A stretch of DNA of 64,000 bases. Source: Sulfurovum sp. TSL6 (GTDB lineage: Bacteria > Campylobacterota > Campylobacteria > Campylobacterales > Sulfurovaceae). Position 1 is the first letter of the stretch. Each line of letters begins with the position of its first letter. Below, piece after piece: positions 36,591 to 45,247 of the stretch. The DNA is taken from positions 248,001-312,000 of the forward strand of contig NZ_BPFJ01000003.1 in NCBI RefSeq assembly GCF_019972115.1. The letters are read 5' to 3'. Made by a program: the position numbers and the translations under genes. Below the pieces are notes generated by a model. That model was not told the DNA's origin. It ran no database searches and saw only the letters and a program-made list of their open reading frames with translations.

Positions 36591-36920
36591 GATGGTCCTT
36601 TTGGTTTAATAGCCCAGATAAATACGAGTAATTTATAACTCGTCCTATAATGAGCAAGAATTTTAAAGTCGTATATTACAGTAAATAGACTTTGATTTTT
36701 CTTATGGGGGGTGACTTATATAAAAGTCCATCAACATGATATTAGACTTGTTTGTTTCAAACATCATTATGTTAAATAGATTACTTTTCTAAAACCTTAT
36801 AAAGTATATAGATTATAAGGTCTCTTCTACAAAGTATTTTTGATATACTCTTAATAATTAACTTCCATAAAATATAGAGCATATTACTTAAGTGCCCATA
36901 ATTTAGAAGAAAATACATAT
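36591..36920. promoter_or_regulatory. Spacer with palindrome and promoter-like block (first occurrence)
   Basis: An AT-rich 330-bp gap without genes. ACCTTATAA/TTATAAGGT forms a hairpin at 36791-36823. It is followed by ACAAAGTATTTTTGATATACTC at 36829-36850, the promoter-like block repeated at 38725 and 43051. It presumably drives the 36921 gene. Confidence 0.5.
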
Positions 36921-37379
36921 GTGCAAATGTTGAAAAACTTTTTTATATTAAGGTGTGGCATAAGGATTATTTTGAATAGGCGACAAGTAGAAAAAAATAA
37001 ACCAAGCATTAAAGCTTACTCTTCTGGTGACATTGCAGCTGTTCGAATTTATCTAGAGTTTTCCAAATCTAAAAGTATTATCACAATTCAGCAATTATCA
37101 AAAGAGCTTAGTGATAATATTTTTTTGAAAAGAAGTATAAGAATTCGAAAACCCTATATAAAACGTATGAGAATAGGTATAGGTGGCTCAATTCAAACAA
37201 CACAAAGAGCTTACAGGAAAATTTTCAAAAAGAACATAACACATATTGGTATATATACATCAAATCCTCTTGCTGTAGAACTTATCAATGAGATTATTAA
37301 ACCACTCTACTTGTCAAGAAAAAATATTAAAATTATTCTCATTTCAGAGGAAGACAAAGATCTGCTAAAAGATAAATGA
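36921..37379 (+). CDS. Hypothetical basic protein
   Basis: Not recognised. About 152 aa, very basic, with a strand-helix pattern: SGDIAAVRIYLEFSKSKSIITI, a basic block RSIRIRKPYIKRMRIGIGG, then THIGIYTSNPLAVELINEIIKPLYLS. It could be a small nucleic-acid-binding protein. Start GTG 36921 or ATG 36927; the leader is weak. The stop overlaps the palindrome at 37379. Confidence 0.5.
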   Translation: MQMLKNFFILRCGIRIILNRRQVEKNKPSIKAYSSGDIAAVRIYLEFSKSKSIITIQQLSKELSDNIFLKRSIRIRKPYIKRMRIGIGGSIQTTQRAYRKIFKKNITHIGIYTSNPLAVELINEIIKPLYLSRKNIKIILISEEDKDLLKDK

Positions 37380-37412
37380 AAACCTTATATTGTTATATAT
37401 TTTATAAGGTTT
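37379..37412. terminator. Palindrome AAACCTTATA/TATAAGGTTT (second occurrence)
   Basis: A perfect 10-bp stem (37380-37389 with 37403-37412) and a 13-nt AT loop, beginning on the stop codon of the preceding gene. The same arms recur at 36791 and 41186. It may end transcription of both converging genes. Confidence 0.6.
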
Positions 37413-37475
37413 CTATGTTTTGTTTCAAATCCGTCTTCCGTAAATAATTCACACATAATTCTTCGCGTTTTAAAA

Positions 37476-38561
37476 TCAGTTATTTTTGTCCTCGATAAAT
37501 ATCATTGACCTAGTGTTAAATTGTCCATCCTCATCCACTAGAAAAGTTGTTAGTCCTTCTTTAACCTCTTGTTTTACATCCGATATGTTGTCTACAACCA
37601 TATGTTCCAATAAGCCTTTTGTTGTTTGATAAAATAACATACCAAAGTCTTCATTTTCGTGATCTAGCATTTCAATATTATCAGGAACATCGCCAAGAAT
37701 CATTGTACTTCCATTGTCTGGGTCAGTCATTGTATGATACACTGGACGTTCTTTTAAGATGAAATTTGCAAAACCAATCCGTGCTAAAATTTCCCTTGCT
37801 TGTATTGGGGTTATATTATTTCCTGCAACTTTATCTAGCATTGGTCTAGCAGCATATGTTGCCATGCCCGAATCATCTAATGCAAAAATAATACATTTTT
37901 CATCTATTTGCATCATCATTGAAGTACAATAACTTAGATCAGCATAATCATATGAATTTGCATAATCATCATCTATATGAAAAATATTGAGCATTGGAAA
38001 TGCTGACTTATCAATTGTGCATTTGGTATAAAATGCACGTGCCATACAATGAATATGATGAAGTGTTTTCAAATCCAAAAGTGATGATACTTTACCATCA
38101 CCCTTTCTTCTGTCCTGATTGAGTCTCACTGTAGTATCTTTGAGATGAGTTTTTAAAAAAATCAAGTATAACCAGTTGACAAATTGTAAATATGTTTCAT
38201 TATCGACATCGAATATCTTTCCTACAAATTCATTGAATGGAAGATGTAGTAAGTCCCTAATTGGTTCCTCTATAGTTTGACCCATTAATGAGTTACACTC
38301 TTCGCAACAAGGGATTTTATAATGACCATAGTTATATAACTTATCGCCTGGCAATTCTATTGTTGTTCTATGAAGTTTGTATTTGCGTAAGATCCAATTT
38401 GGAATAACATGTTCGTCATTAAAGTTTTTATCAGATTGTTTTGCACCACATATAAAACAACAATTACCATGACAAATATCATTGATGAATTTTTCAAAAC
38501 TGAAAAATATATATTTACCAGAGATATCAACTATACTTCCATCACACTCTTTATGGTACAT
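37476..38561 (-). CDS. HNH-type nuclease-like protein
   Basis: A 361-aa protein. Residues 35-90 have the layout of a zinc-supported HNH/McrA-like fold: CFIC, then DEHVIPNWILRK, then CCEECNSLMGQ. The remaining about 260 residues are not recognised (helical LQFVNWLYLIFLKTHL, then mixed strands). HNH proteins of this layout are frequent in defence islands, but no partner gene is visible, so function is open. It is the only minus-strand gene in this island section and has no clear leader. Confidence 0.6.
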   Translation of the reverse strand: MYHKECDGSIVDISGKYIFFSFEKFINDICHGNCCFICGAKQSDKNFNDEHVIPNWILRKYKLHRTTIELPGDKLYNYGHYKIPCCEECNSLMGQTIEEPIRDLLHLPFNEFVGKIFDVDNETYLQFVNWLYLIFLKTHLKDTTVRLNQDRRKGDGKVSSLLDLKTLHHIHCMARAFYTKCTIDKSAFPMLNIFHIDDDYANSYDYADLSYCTSMMMQIDEKCIIFALDDSGMATYAARPMLDKVAGNNITPIQAREILARIGFANFILKERPVYHTMTDPDNGSTMILGDVPDNIEMLDHENEDFGMLFYQTTKGLLEHMVVDNISDVKQEVKEGLTTFLVDEDGQFNTRSMIFIEDKNN

Positions 38562-38685
38562 GGTTAAAAACTCATCTCTATACTGAAATTATGTTTTGGC
38601 ATATTTTTGCCCCCTTTTCTTCGTAAATTATATCCAAAGCTTAATTTGATATCCTCAAATTTAAAGGCAAGACATATGAAGATAA

Positions 38686-38745
38686 AAAAGCTCATAAAGA
38701 TATATATTGTATAAGGCTTTAATACAAAGCGTTTTTGATATACTT
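38686..38745 (+). promoter_or_regulatory. Palindrome and promoter-like block (third occurrence)
   Basis: AAAGCTCATA...TATAAGGCTTT (38687-38720) is an imperfect version of the island palindrome. TACAAAGCGTTTTTGATATACTT at 38723-38745 repeats the promoter-like block seen at 36829 and 43051, here about 75 bp before the 38821 gene. Confidence 0.5.
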
Positions 38746-38820
38746 ATTACTGAAGTACGGTAACAAAAGAACATATATTCTTTGAATAAGTTGAATAAAT
38801 AGTTAGGATAACAATCAAGA

Positions 38821-39570
38821 ATGAAGTATATAAGTATAATCATTTCAATTGCTACAGCCTTTATTTTAGGTACAGTTGCTGGATGGATTTTAAAAGGAAA
38901 ACACGTAGATTACCTGTTTTCCAACTATGTCCCAGCAATCGTAACCTTGTTAGCTGCTTATTTTGGTGCTAAGTTTGCTTTCGATTTTCAAAGTAACAAA
39001 GAAAAACAGGAGCAAATAAATAAAAATAGAGTGAGTGGCAATTTGGCAATTTTTAAACTTGCTACAATGCTTAATACACTTACGCAATATCAAAGACAAT
39101 TTATTGATCCAGTACGCGCTAAACCTACTGCATTTCTTGAAATGATACCTACTCTTCTACATTTTAAAGATGATATTTCATTTAATATTGATTCATTATC
39201 ATTTTTGCTCGATACGGATGATAAAAATCTAGTCGGCGAGCTTTCAGTAGAAGAAGCAAGATATAAAGCTGCAATAGCAGTGATAAATGAAAGGTCTATA
39301 GTTCATCGCCAAGAAGCACAACTAGCATTAGAAACTGCAAACATAATGCATGGTGGTGATTATACAGTTGAACATATGAAAAAAGTGTTAGGTGAAAGAC
39401 TTTTCCATACATTATGTAACACTACAGATGATGTTATCGAACATGTTGATTCTACAATTCTAAGTCTAAATTCCATAGCTAACAAATTAAGCAAATCTCT
39501 GAAAAAACAATTCCCGAAAGAAAAAATAATTTCTTTATCTACTGGAATTGATAAAGAAAATACTAATTAG
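38821..39570 (+). CDS. Hypothetical membrane-anchored protein
   Basis: Not recognised. 249 aa with two N-terminal spans (IIISIATAFILGTVAGWIL and YVPAIVTLLAAYFGAKFAFDF), then a roughly 190-residue helical cytoplasmic part. The layout (short membrane hairpin plus long helical domain) is common in small accessory proteins of defence islands, but no known motif is seen. It stands alone between spacers. Confidence 0.55.
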   Translation: MKYISIIISIATAFILGTVAGWILKGKHVDYLFSNYVPAIVTLLAAYFGAKFAFDFQSNKEKQEQINKNRVSGNLAIFKLATMLNTLTQYQRQFIDPVRAKPTAFLEMIPTLLHFKDDISFNIDSLSFLLDTDDKNLVGELSVEEARYKAAIAVINERSIVHRQEAQLALETANIMHGGDYTVEHMKKVLGERLFHTLCNTTDDVIEHVDSTILSLNSIANKLSKSLKKQFPKEKIISLSTGIDKENTN

Positions 39571-39596
39571 CAAAAAGTCTAACATCGTGGGAATGC

Positions 39597-39676
39597 ATAT
39601 GAGGGTTTGATTATAAACTCATATTTAGCTAGTATAAAAAATTGAAGTATGGGTTACCACGTACAACGTGGGAACC
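39597..39676. repeat. Two hairpins in the spacer after the 38821 gene
   Basis: ATATGAG-GG-TTT with AAACTCATAT (39597-39624), and GGTTACCACGT with ACGTGGGAACC (39652-39676, one mismatch, 3-nt loop). CGTGGGAA also occurs as a direct copy at about 39586 and 39667. The spacer begins with GTCTAAC 17 nt after the stop. Confidence 0.45.
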
Positions 39677-39708
39677 AGTAAACGTTATTAATTAATGAGG
39701 AAATAACC

Positions 39709-40413
39709 ATAGAATCACACCTAATTTATCGTTCAATGATGCTCGAAATAAAATTACGAATGAAAGCTATTAATGATAATCTCAACAATAGAAACAGCAA
39801 TCTCTCACCTTTGGATATAGAGTTTTGTTTTCTTCAATTCAGAAAAATAGTTGAGCAAGTCTGTTTTGCCTCTATCATTTGTGATCAAAAGCGTTATGAG
39901 GATTTTAGAGCCCTTGAAGGAGAAACAGATGACGACGATTCTGGTGATTACACTCAAGATTGGAATGCTCGAATTATTCTAAAAAAATTAAATGATATTA
40001 GTCCTCACTTTATGCCTAGACCACTAGGAGAAAGAACAAGTAATGCTGGAAGGCATCATTTTAAACGTAAAGATATTAATGCCACTCATAAAAAATTAAT
40101 CACAATATACAAAAAATGTGGGGCATTTATGCATATTCCAAGACCATTCGGCGAAGATTATGAAACACACGTATCGAGAAATAGAAACAAATATCAATCA
40201 GCAATTAATACAATAAAAGACTATTCAACATATTTTAAAGAACTACTATGGCATCATGCAGCTATGGGTCTTGAATATAATCAAGAAAATGACAAGCTAG
40301 AATCATTAGAGCCTGGAAATCCAAAAAATGCATGGATTGTTGATTTTGGAGATTATGAAAATGATGACATTGATATTATCATTGCCATTGCCGAATCAAC
40401 TCATAACAAGTAA
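39709..40413 (+). CDS. Hypothetical protein, possible ATA start
   Basis: Not recognised. The first ATG is at 39736 but has no leader. In the same frame, ATA at 39709 lies 7 nt after GAGGA and extends the protein by ESHLIYRSM. Either ATA is used or a former ATG decayed. The protein (225 or 234 aa) is helical and charged, with CFLQFRKIVEQVCFASIICDQ and repeated aromatic residues; the C-terminal end is acidic. No membrane span. Confidence 0.5.
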   Translation: MESHLIYRSMMLEIKLRMKAINDNLNNRNSNLSPLDIEFCFLQFRKIVEQVCFASIICDQKRYEDFRALEGETDDDDSGDYTQDWNARIILKKLNDISPHFMPRPLGERTSNAGRHHFKRKDINATHKKLITIYKKCGAFMHIPRPFGEDYETHVSRNRNKYQSAINTIKDYSTYFKELLWHHAAMGLEYNQENDKLESLEPGNPKNAWIVDFGDYENDDIDIIIAIAESTHNK

Positions 40414-40478
40414 CTGCAGACGAATCAAAACATACGAACGGCTTTTGGTTGGTGCGTTTAAACATTAAAGGTATGTAA

Positions 40479-41057
40479 ATGAAGTATGCGAATGACTATA
40501 CTGGATATGGGAACACAATTCTATATAGGATGTGTGAAGAAAAACCGCTTCATGATGATTTAGATGTAGTACGTTCTAAACTTTGGATTATCGGTAGAGC
40601 ATATTCGGCCTCAATAGAACGAAAAGCGGGCAAAGACTTTAAAATCGATGATGTGGCTAATATCTTAATAGAGTCAAAGATAGATCAAAAGATTCGACAA
40701 CTTAACGAGATAGGGAGGATCAATGAAAGCAATATGGACGAACTACTGAGTGTTCATGAATATTTGATGCTATTATTGAAAAAATCGACTGATGTAGAAA
40801 AGCGTTCTCTAGCCTCCAAATACCTTCATTTTCACGCTCCAATGTCAGTATTTATCTATGATTCTGTCGTACGTAATAATTTAAGATGTAAACTTAGAGA
40901 AATTGGAAAAACAAGGTTTCCTGTATCAAAAAGTTATGATGATGAATATGAGTCACATGTTATCAGATGCATATATTACAGAGACAATGTGTATGAAAAG
41001 GAACTAGGGGCACTGGCAACTCCAAGAAAATTGGATGCACACCTTTATGGTTACTAA
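40479..41057 (+). CDS. Hypothetical cassette-type protein
   Basis: 192 aa. The family is familiar as an uncharacterised one: a conserved block LWIIGRAYSASIER near residue 35 and SLASKYLHFHAPMSVFIYDS near residue 110. To my memory such proteins occur on mobile elements and cassettes; no activity is established. No membrane span. It ends 10 bp before CTCTAACAAAGCC (see the following spacer). Confidence 0.55.
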   Translation: MKYANDYTGYGNTILYRMCEEKPLHDDLDVVRSKLWIIGRAYSASIERKAGKDFKIDDVANILIESKIDQKIRQLNEIGRINESNMDELLSVHEYLMLLLKKSTDVEKRSLASKYLHFHAPMSVFIYDSVVRNNLRCKLREIGKTRFPVSKSYDDEYESHVIRCIYYRDNVYEKELGALATPRKLDAHLYGY

Positions 41058-41409
41058 TATCTCTAACAAAGCCTTATTCAAGCCCGCAGAGTGGAGATCG
41101 GTAGATGGCAGTGGTCACGGTTAGTTATCAGCGTCTCCACTGCAGAAATCTGTGATTAAGATAATTTCATATTCCTAAAAAACTGAAAACCTTATAATCT
41201 AACATATTTTATAAGGTTTTGAGATTGTTTCAACTAATACAGGATTGTTAACTTTTATACCATGTAAATTCTATATCCATTGACATGGATTCATTGCAAT
41301 TATTTTTCCTGTAAAAGCTAAAGCCTATTAGTGAGATATTTCATTCCTGTGTTTATCATAAGACATATGATAAAATGGGAGGATCAGAATAAACATTTAG
41401 AGGGCAATA
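41058..41409. promoter_or_regulatory. Spacer with attC-like end, palindrome and operator-like repeat
   Basis: 350 bp without a gene. CTAACAAAGCCTTATTCAAGCC at about 41068 resembles the start of integron attC sites, and AGTGGAGA/TCTCCACT (about 41089-41140) forms a stem. AAAACCTTATA/TATAAGGTTTT (41186-41220) is the perfect 11-bp island palindrome. TTTATCATA-N5-TATGATAAA (41352-41374) is a perfect 9-bp inverted repeat just upstream of the HNH gene and overlapping its probable promoter. Confidence 0.5.
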
Positions 41410-42993
41410 ATGGCTAAAAAGAAAAGGGACAATTTTTTAGAATCCACAATAGCAACGCTGGCTTCACGTGTCGCCTATAAATGTTCTAGCCCAAAATGTC
41501 GTAGAGTAACAGCGGGTCCATCTTCAAAGAAAAATAGTTTTAATAAAACAGGTGAAGCAGCACATATCTATGCTGCATCGCCTAATGGTCCAAGAGCAAA
41601 CCCTAATATGACAAGAGAAGAGAGAAGATCTATTGATAATGCTATTTGGTTATGTGGGGCATGTTCAGATGAAATCGATAAAGATCCGGATAGTTATCCA
41701 GCAGAAATGCTTAAATCTTGGAAAAATGAAGCTGAAAAACTTGCCAAAGAAGAGCTTAACCAAAGACTTCCGCAAAAAAATGATGCACTTGATACCCTTA
41801 CCACTGCACTCACTGGAACAGCAAGCCGTTTTTTACCTGATATGATAAGTAACGTATCTCAGGCAACCGTATCTTATCTTGAGAGAATAGACCCTCGATT
41901 AAAGGTTAAAGTTAACTATGATGAAGATCTTACAAGTTATATTTTTAATGCAAAGCCTGGTCAAGAAGTAAAATTTAATACAGTGATTGAGCCTAGGGAT
42001 CCCGAAGTATTTCAAAAACAATGGCAAGACCTTATGAAATATGGCATTCCTCTTGATGCTAATGTTAAAGGTATTGATTTTAAAAATCTTCCAATCATGG
42101 AAAAAATATTAGCAGAGCAAGACCTTACTACTAAAACAATACAATTAACACCTATTCCCAAAGATGCATTGATGAAAATAGTTTTCATCAAAAATGATAC
42201 TGATGAAATTTATGTTGTTGATGATATGCCCTTAAAAGTTTATACTGGGGAAAAAGCTATGAATGTTGAGGGTATTCTTTATAATATGATCAACTTAACA
42301 TATAAATCTGAGTTCCCCGCATCAGGCTCTATCAACATCAAGGTATCATTAAACATAGACTTTAGTGTATGGAAAGGACAGAATATTCTTTCTATCCCAT
42401 TTTTTACAAAAGTTTACGAATTTATTTCTAAAATATATGAAGGATGGGAACTGCAAGGATCTTTGGAATTTAATGGAGAACGATTGGCAAAGTATAGTAA
42501 TTCAAACTTTTCAAAAAGTGAAGCCTTATGTTCAGACTACAGGATACTACGTTATATATTTCTTGCAAGAGAAATCGCAAAAGCTTTTGATGTAGAACTA
42601 ACTTTTAATACTTTTAGTTTTACTGGTGATGACATGAATAGATTAGAGAATATTTATCGTGCAATACGTGGGAATAGGGAAATGATGAGTGCTGGGCTTG
42701 AAAATAAAGTAACTCTTTATGTAGATTTACAAGAAGCAGATACGTTTATAGAAATGTTTTCAAAAACCAATAAGATCCTTCTAGGTAACATACAAGTTAA
42801 AGAAGATATAGGTGAAATAAAGTTATTTAATACGCCGATACAGATTCCTCCGCTTTTAATTTCTTTTACTAATGTAGAAGCCTATATCAATGAGAAAATT
42901 GATTTATCAATCCTCAAAGAAAACAATAAAGTAACTATTCACTATATGGCAACAGAAAACTCATATTTTAGTTTATCAATATATGAAGAATAA
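41410..42993 (+). CDS. HNH nuclease fused to unknown C-terminal domain
   Basis: A 527-aa protein. Residues 20-100 form a HNH domain of the type seen in defence effectors: CSSPKC, GEAAHIYAASPNGPR, REERRSIDNAIWLCGACSDEID (zinc cysteines at 25, 30, 82, 85; H52 and N77 as candidate catalytic residues). The following 400 residues are mixed alpha/beta, predicted soluble, not recognised, and may be the sensor. SAVED-like or other ligand-binding folds cannot be decided by eye. Good leader GAGGG before ATG; a palindromic operator lies 36 bp upstream. Confidence 0.7.
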   Translation: MAKKKRDNFLESTIATLASRVAYKCSSPKCRRVTAGPSSKKNSFNKTGEAAHIYAASPNGPRANPNMTREERRSIDNAIWLCGACSDEIDKDPDSYPAEMLKSWKNEAEKLAKEELNQRLPQKNDALDTLTTALTGTASRFLPDMISNVSQATVSYLERIDPRLKVKVNYDEDLTSYIFNAKPGQEVKFNTVIEPRDPEVFQKQWQDLMKYGIPLDANVKGIDFKNLPIMEKILAEQDLTTKTIQLTPIPKDALMKIVFIKNDTDEIYVVDDMPLKVYTGEKAMNVEGILYNMINLTYKSEFPASGSINIKVSLNIDFSVWKGQNILSIPFFTKVYEFISKIYEGWELQGSLEFNGERLAKYSNSNFSKSEALCSDYRILRYIFLAREIAKAFDVELTFNTFSFTGDDMNRLENIYRAIRGNREMMSAGLENKVTLYVDLQEADTFIEMFSKTNKILLGNIQVKEDIGEIKLFNTPIQIPPLLISFTNVEAYINEKIDLSILKENNKVTIHYMATENSYFSLSIYEE

Positions 42994-43002
42994 GCTTTAG
43001 AA

Positions 43003-43072
43003 TAAGGGCTTTAAGGTTCTTAATTGATATATCTATAAGATTTCATGCATAAGTCATTTCTGATATACTCAT
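43003..43072 (+). promoter_or_regulatory. Promoter-like block (further occurrence)
   Basis: ATAAGTCATTTCTGATATACTC at 43049-43070, followed by TGATATTGAAGTAGG, matches the blocks at 36829 and 38723 (shared TGATATACT and, with 38745, TGAAGTA). A degenerate stem region precedes it. It lies about 40 bp before the 43109 gene. Confidence 0.45.
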
Positions 43073-43108
43073 GATATTGAAGTAGGAAGGCATAGTAAAG
43101 GGGAAAAG

Positions 43109-43924
43109 ATGAGTAATGAAGAAAATAATGAATTGCCAGAAGGTGGAAAGGTTGCTAAGATATCCCGTGGAGCATTGCAAGCTGTTGGTGGAGCCATCCC
43201 CTTTGCTGGTGGTGTATTTTCAGCTATAGCAGGTGCTTGGTCAGAAAAAGAGCAAGAAAAAATAAATCGCTTTTTTGAACATTGGGTAAAAATGTTGCAA
43301 GATGAGCTAAAAGAAAAAGAAGAAACCATAGTAGAGATTATGGGTCGTCTTGATCTGCAAGATGATGCAATATCTGAGAGAGTCGAAAGTAAAGAATATC
43401 AATCATTAATCAAAAAAACGTTTAGGGAATGGTCTGGTGCTGAAAGTGAAGACAAGCGAATATATATTAGAAATATTCTTGCCAATGCAGCCGCCACACA
43501 AATTTCTAGTGACGATGTTGTACGCTTATATATTGATTGGATTAATCTGTATTCTGAAATGCATTTTCAAGTAATAGGAGCAATTTATAATAGCGATGGA
43601 ATAACTCGTGGGGCCATATGGAGAAAAATTGGCAAAGGAGAAGTTCGAGAGGATTCAGCTGATGCAGACTTATATAAGTTACTTATTAGAGATTTAAGTA
43701 CAGGTGGAATTATCAGACAGCACCGAGAAACAGATCGATTTGGGAACTTTATTTCAAAACCTCCAAGACGACGTCCAAAAGGTAGTGGCCCAAAACCACC
43801 AGTTTCAGCTTTCGATGAAGAGGAAGGTTATGATTTAACTGAACTCGGTAAGCAATTTGTTCATTATGCAATGACAGAATTGCCATTAAAAATTGAGTTT
43901 ACTGCTGATAAAGAAGAGACTTGA
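43109..43924 (+). CDS. Hypothetical protein with glycine-rich hydrophobic segment
   Basis: 271 aa, not firmly recognised. Residues 24-44 (ALQAVGGAIPFAGGVFSAIAG) are a glycine-rich amphipathic or membrane-active segment, followed by a coiled coil (KEQEKINRFFEHWVKMLQDELKEKEET). A helical core follows (QSLIKKTFREWSGAESEDKR) and a winged-helix-like end (AIWRKIGKGEVRE, LIRDLSTGGIIRQHRETDR). It could be a membrane-disrupting effector with a regulatory domain. The IS256 element begins 20 bp after its stop. Confidence 0.55.
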   Translation: MSNEENNELPEGGKVAKISRGALQAVGGAIPFAGGVFSAIAGAWSEKEQEKINRFFEHWVKMLQDELKEKEETIVEIMGRLDLQDDAISERVESKEYQSLIKKTFREWSGAESEDKRIYIRNILANAAATQISSDDVVRLYIDWINLYSEMHFQVIGAIYNSDGITRGAIWRKIGKGEVREDSADADLYKLLIRDLSTGGIIRQHRETDRFGNFISKPPRRRPKGSGPKPPVSAFDEEEGYDLTELGKQFVHYAMTELPLKIEFTADKEET

Positions 43925-43943
43925 TAAATTATTACCTGGGAGT

Positions 43944-45240
43944 GTTAGAAATTTCGTGTCAGTCTGATAAAATACTATCAAGGACTGACAATGAAAGAAG
44001 AAATAGAGTTTGATTTTAATGAGATACTCGATGAATTTAGAAGTGGTAAAAAGCTTACAGGTAAAGGTGGTCTTTTAGCCCCGCTTATCAAACAACTCAC
44101 AGAAGCTGCACTCGAAGCGGAAGCAGAATCCCATATCGCGGAGGATGTACTTTCTGGTAAAAAGAACCGACGTAACGGTTCCAATAAAAAAACCATCAAA
44201 GGCACCAGTGATGGTACATTTGAATTAGAAACTCCAAGAGACCGTAATGGTACCTTCGAACCTCAGATCGTTAAAAAACATCAAACTACTATTAGTAATG
44301 AAATAGAAGAGAAGATCATCTCTATGTAGGGCTTAGGCATGAGCTATAGAGATATCTCTTCTCATATTGAAGAGATCTATCAGGTATCTATTTCAACAGC
44401 CACAATAAGCCTAGTTACAGACAAGATCATATCCAAAGTCAAAGAGTGGCAGGCAAGACCATTGGAAGCTATGTATCCGCTTGATGCCATACACTACAAG
44501 ATCAAAGAAGATGGCAGATATATCTCTAAAGCAGTCTATACCATTTTAGGTGTCAATTTAGAAGGCAGAAAAGAGGTATTGGGGCTTTATCTCTCTGAGA
44601 ATGAGGGAGCCAACTTCTGGCTTCAGGTACTTACTGATCTACAGAACCGTGGGGTAGAAGATATATTGATCGCTTCAGTAGATGGATTAACGGGTTTCCC
44701 TCAAGCGATTAACAGTATCTTCCCTAAAACAGAAGTACAACTCTGTATCGTGCATCAGATAAGAAACTCACTTAAATATGTGGCTTCTAAAAATCAAAAA
44801 GAGTTTATGAAAGATCTCAAGATCGTTTATAAAGCCATCTCCAAAGAAGCAGCAGAACTCGAGCTTGATAGGCTAGAAGAAAAATGGGGAAATATGTATC
44901 CTATAGTCATACAGTCATGGAGAAGCAAATGGGAGAATCTCTCGTACTACTTCAAGTATCCAGCAGAGATCAGAAAGATCATCTATACTACCAACATCAT
45001 AGAGTCAGTGCATCGCCAGTTCAGGAAACTGACTAAAACCAAGGGTGCATTTCCTAATGAAAACAGCTTGATGAAATTACTCTATATGGGTATCTTGAAT
45101 GCATCTAAAAAATGGACTATGCCAGTTTGGAATTGGTCATTGACCATATCGCAACTGGCAATCTTCTTTGAAGGGAGATTAGACAAATATCTAGAGGTGT
45201 AACTTATGTTACTAATTGGGACTGACACGGAATTTTAAAC
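43944..45240 (+). mobile_element. IS256-family insertion sequence, inactivated
   Basis: Imperfect terminal inverted repeats lie at 43944-43964 and 45220-45240 (shared core CGTGTCAGTC), enclosing one transposase frame. No 8-bp target duplication is seen: the left flank is CTGGGAGT, the right is GCTCTCAC. The element may therefore mark a rearrangement joint between the defence-type and metal sections. Confidence 0.85.
43991..45202 (+). pseudogene. IS256-family transposase broken by an amber codon
   Basis: The frame is continuous from 43991 to 45202 except for TAG at 44327-44329, where related transposases read a tyrosine-like residue before the GMSYRDI helix. The DDE parts are intact: LDAIHYKI (first D), ASVDGLTGFPQAI (second D) and TTNIIESVHRQFRK (E). 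Only a point mutation separates it from a complete enzyme of about 400 aa, so inactivation is recent or is suppressed. Confidence 0.88.
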
Positions 45241-45247
45241 GCTCTCA

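Noticed and set aside
41068-41160. A tRNA or structured RNA gene in the G+C-richer spacer segment
   Set aside because: The stem AGTGGAGA/TCTCCACT has a 30-nt-plus loop without cloverleaf arms or an anticodon stem; kept only as an attC-like possibility.
36791-41220. Recurring palindromes as a CRISPR array
   Set aside because: Copies are 0.6-2.5 kb apart with whole genes between them, without regular spacers, and no cas gene is visible.
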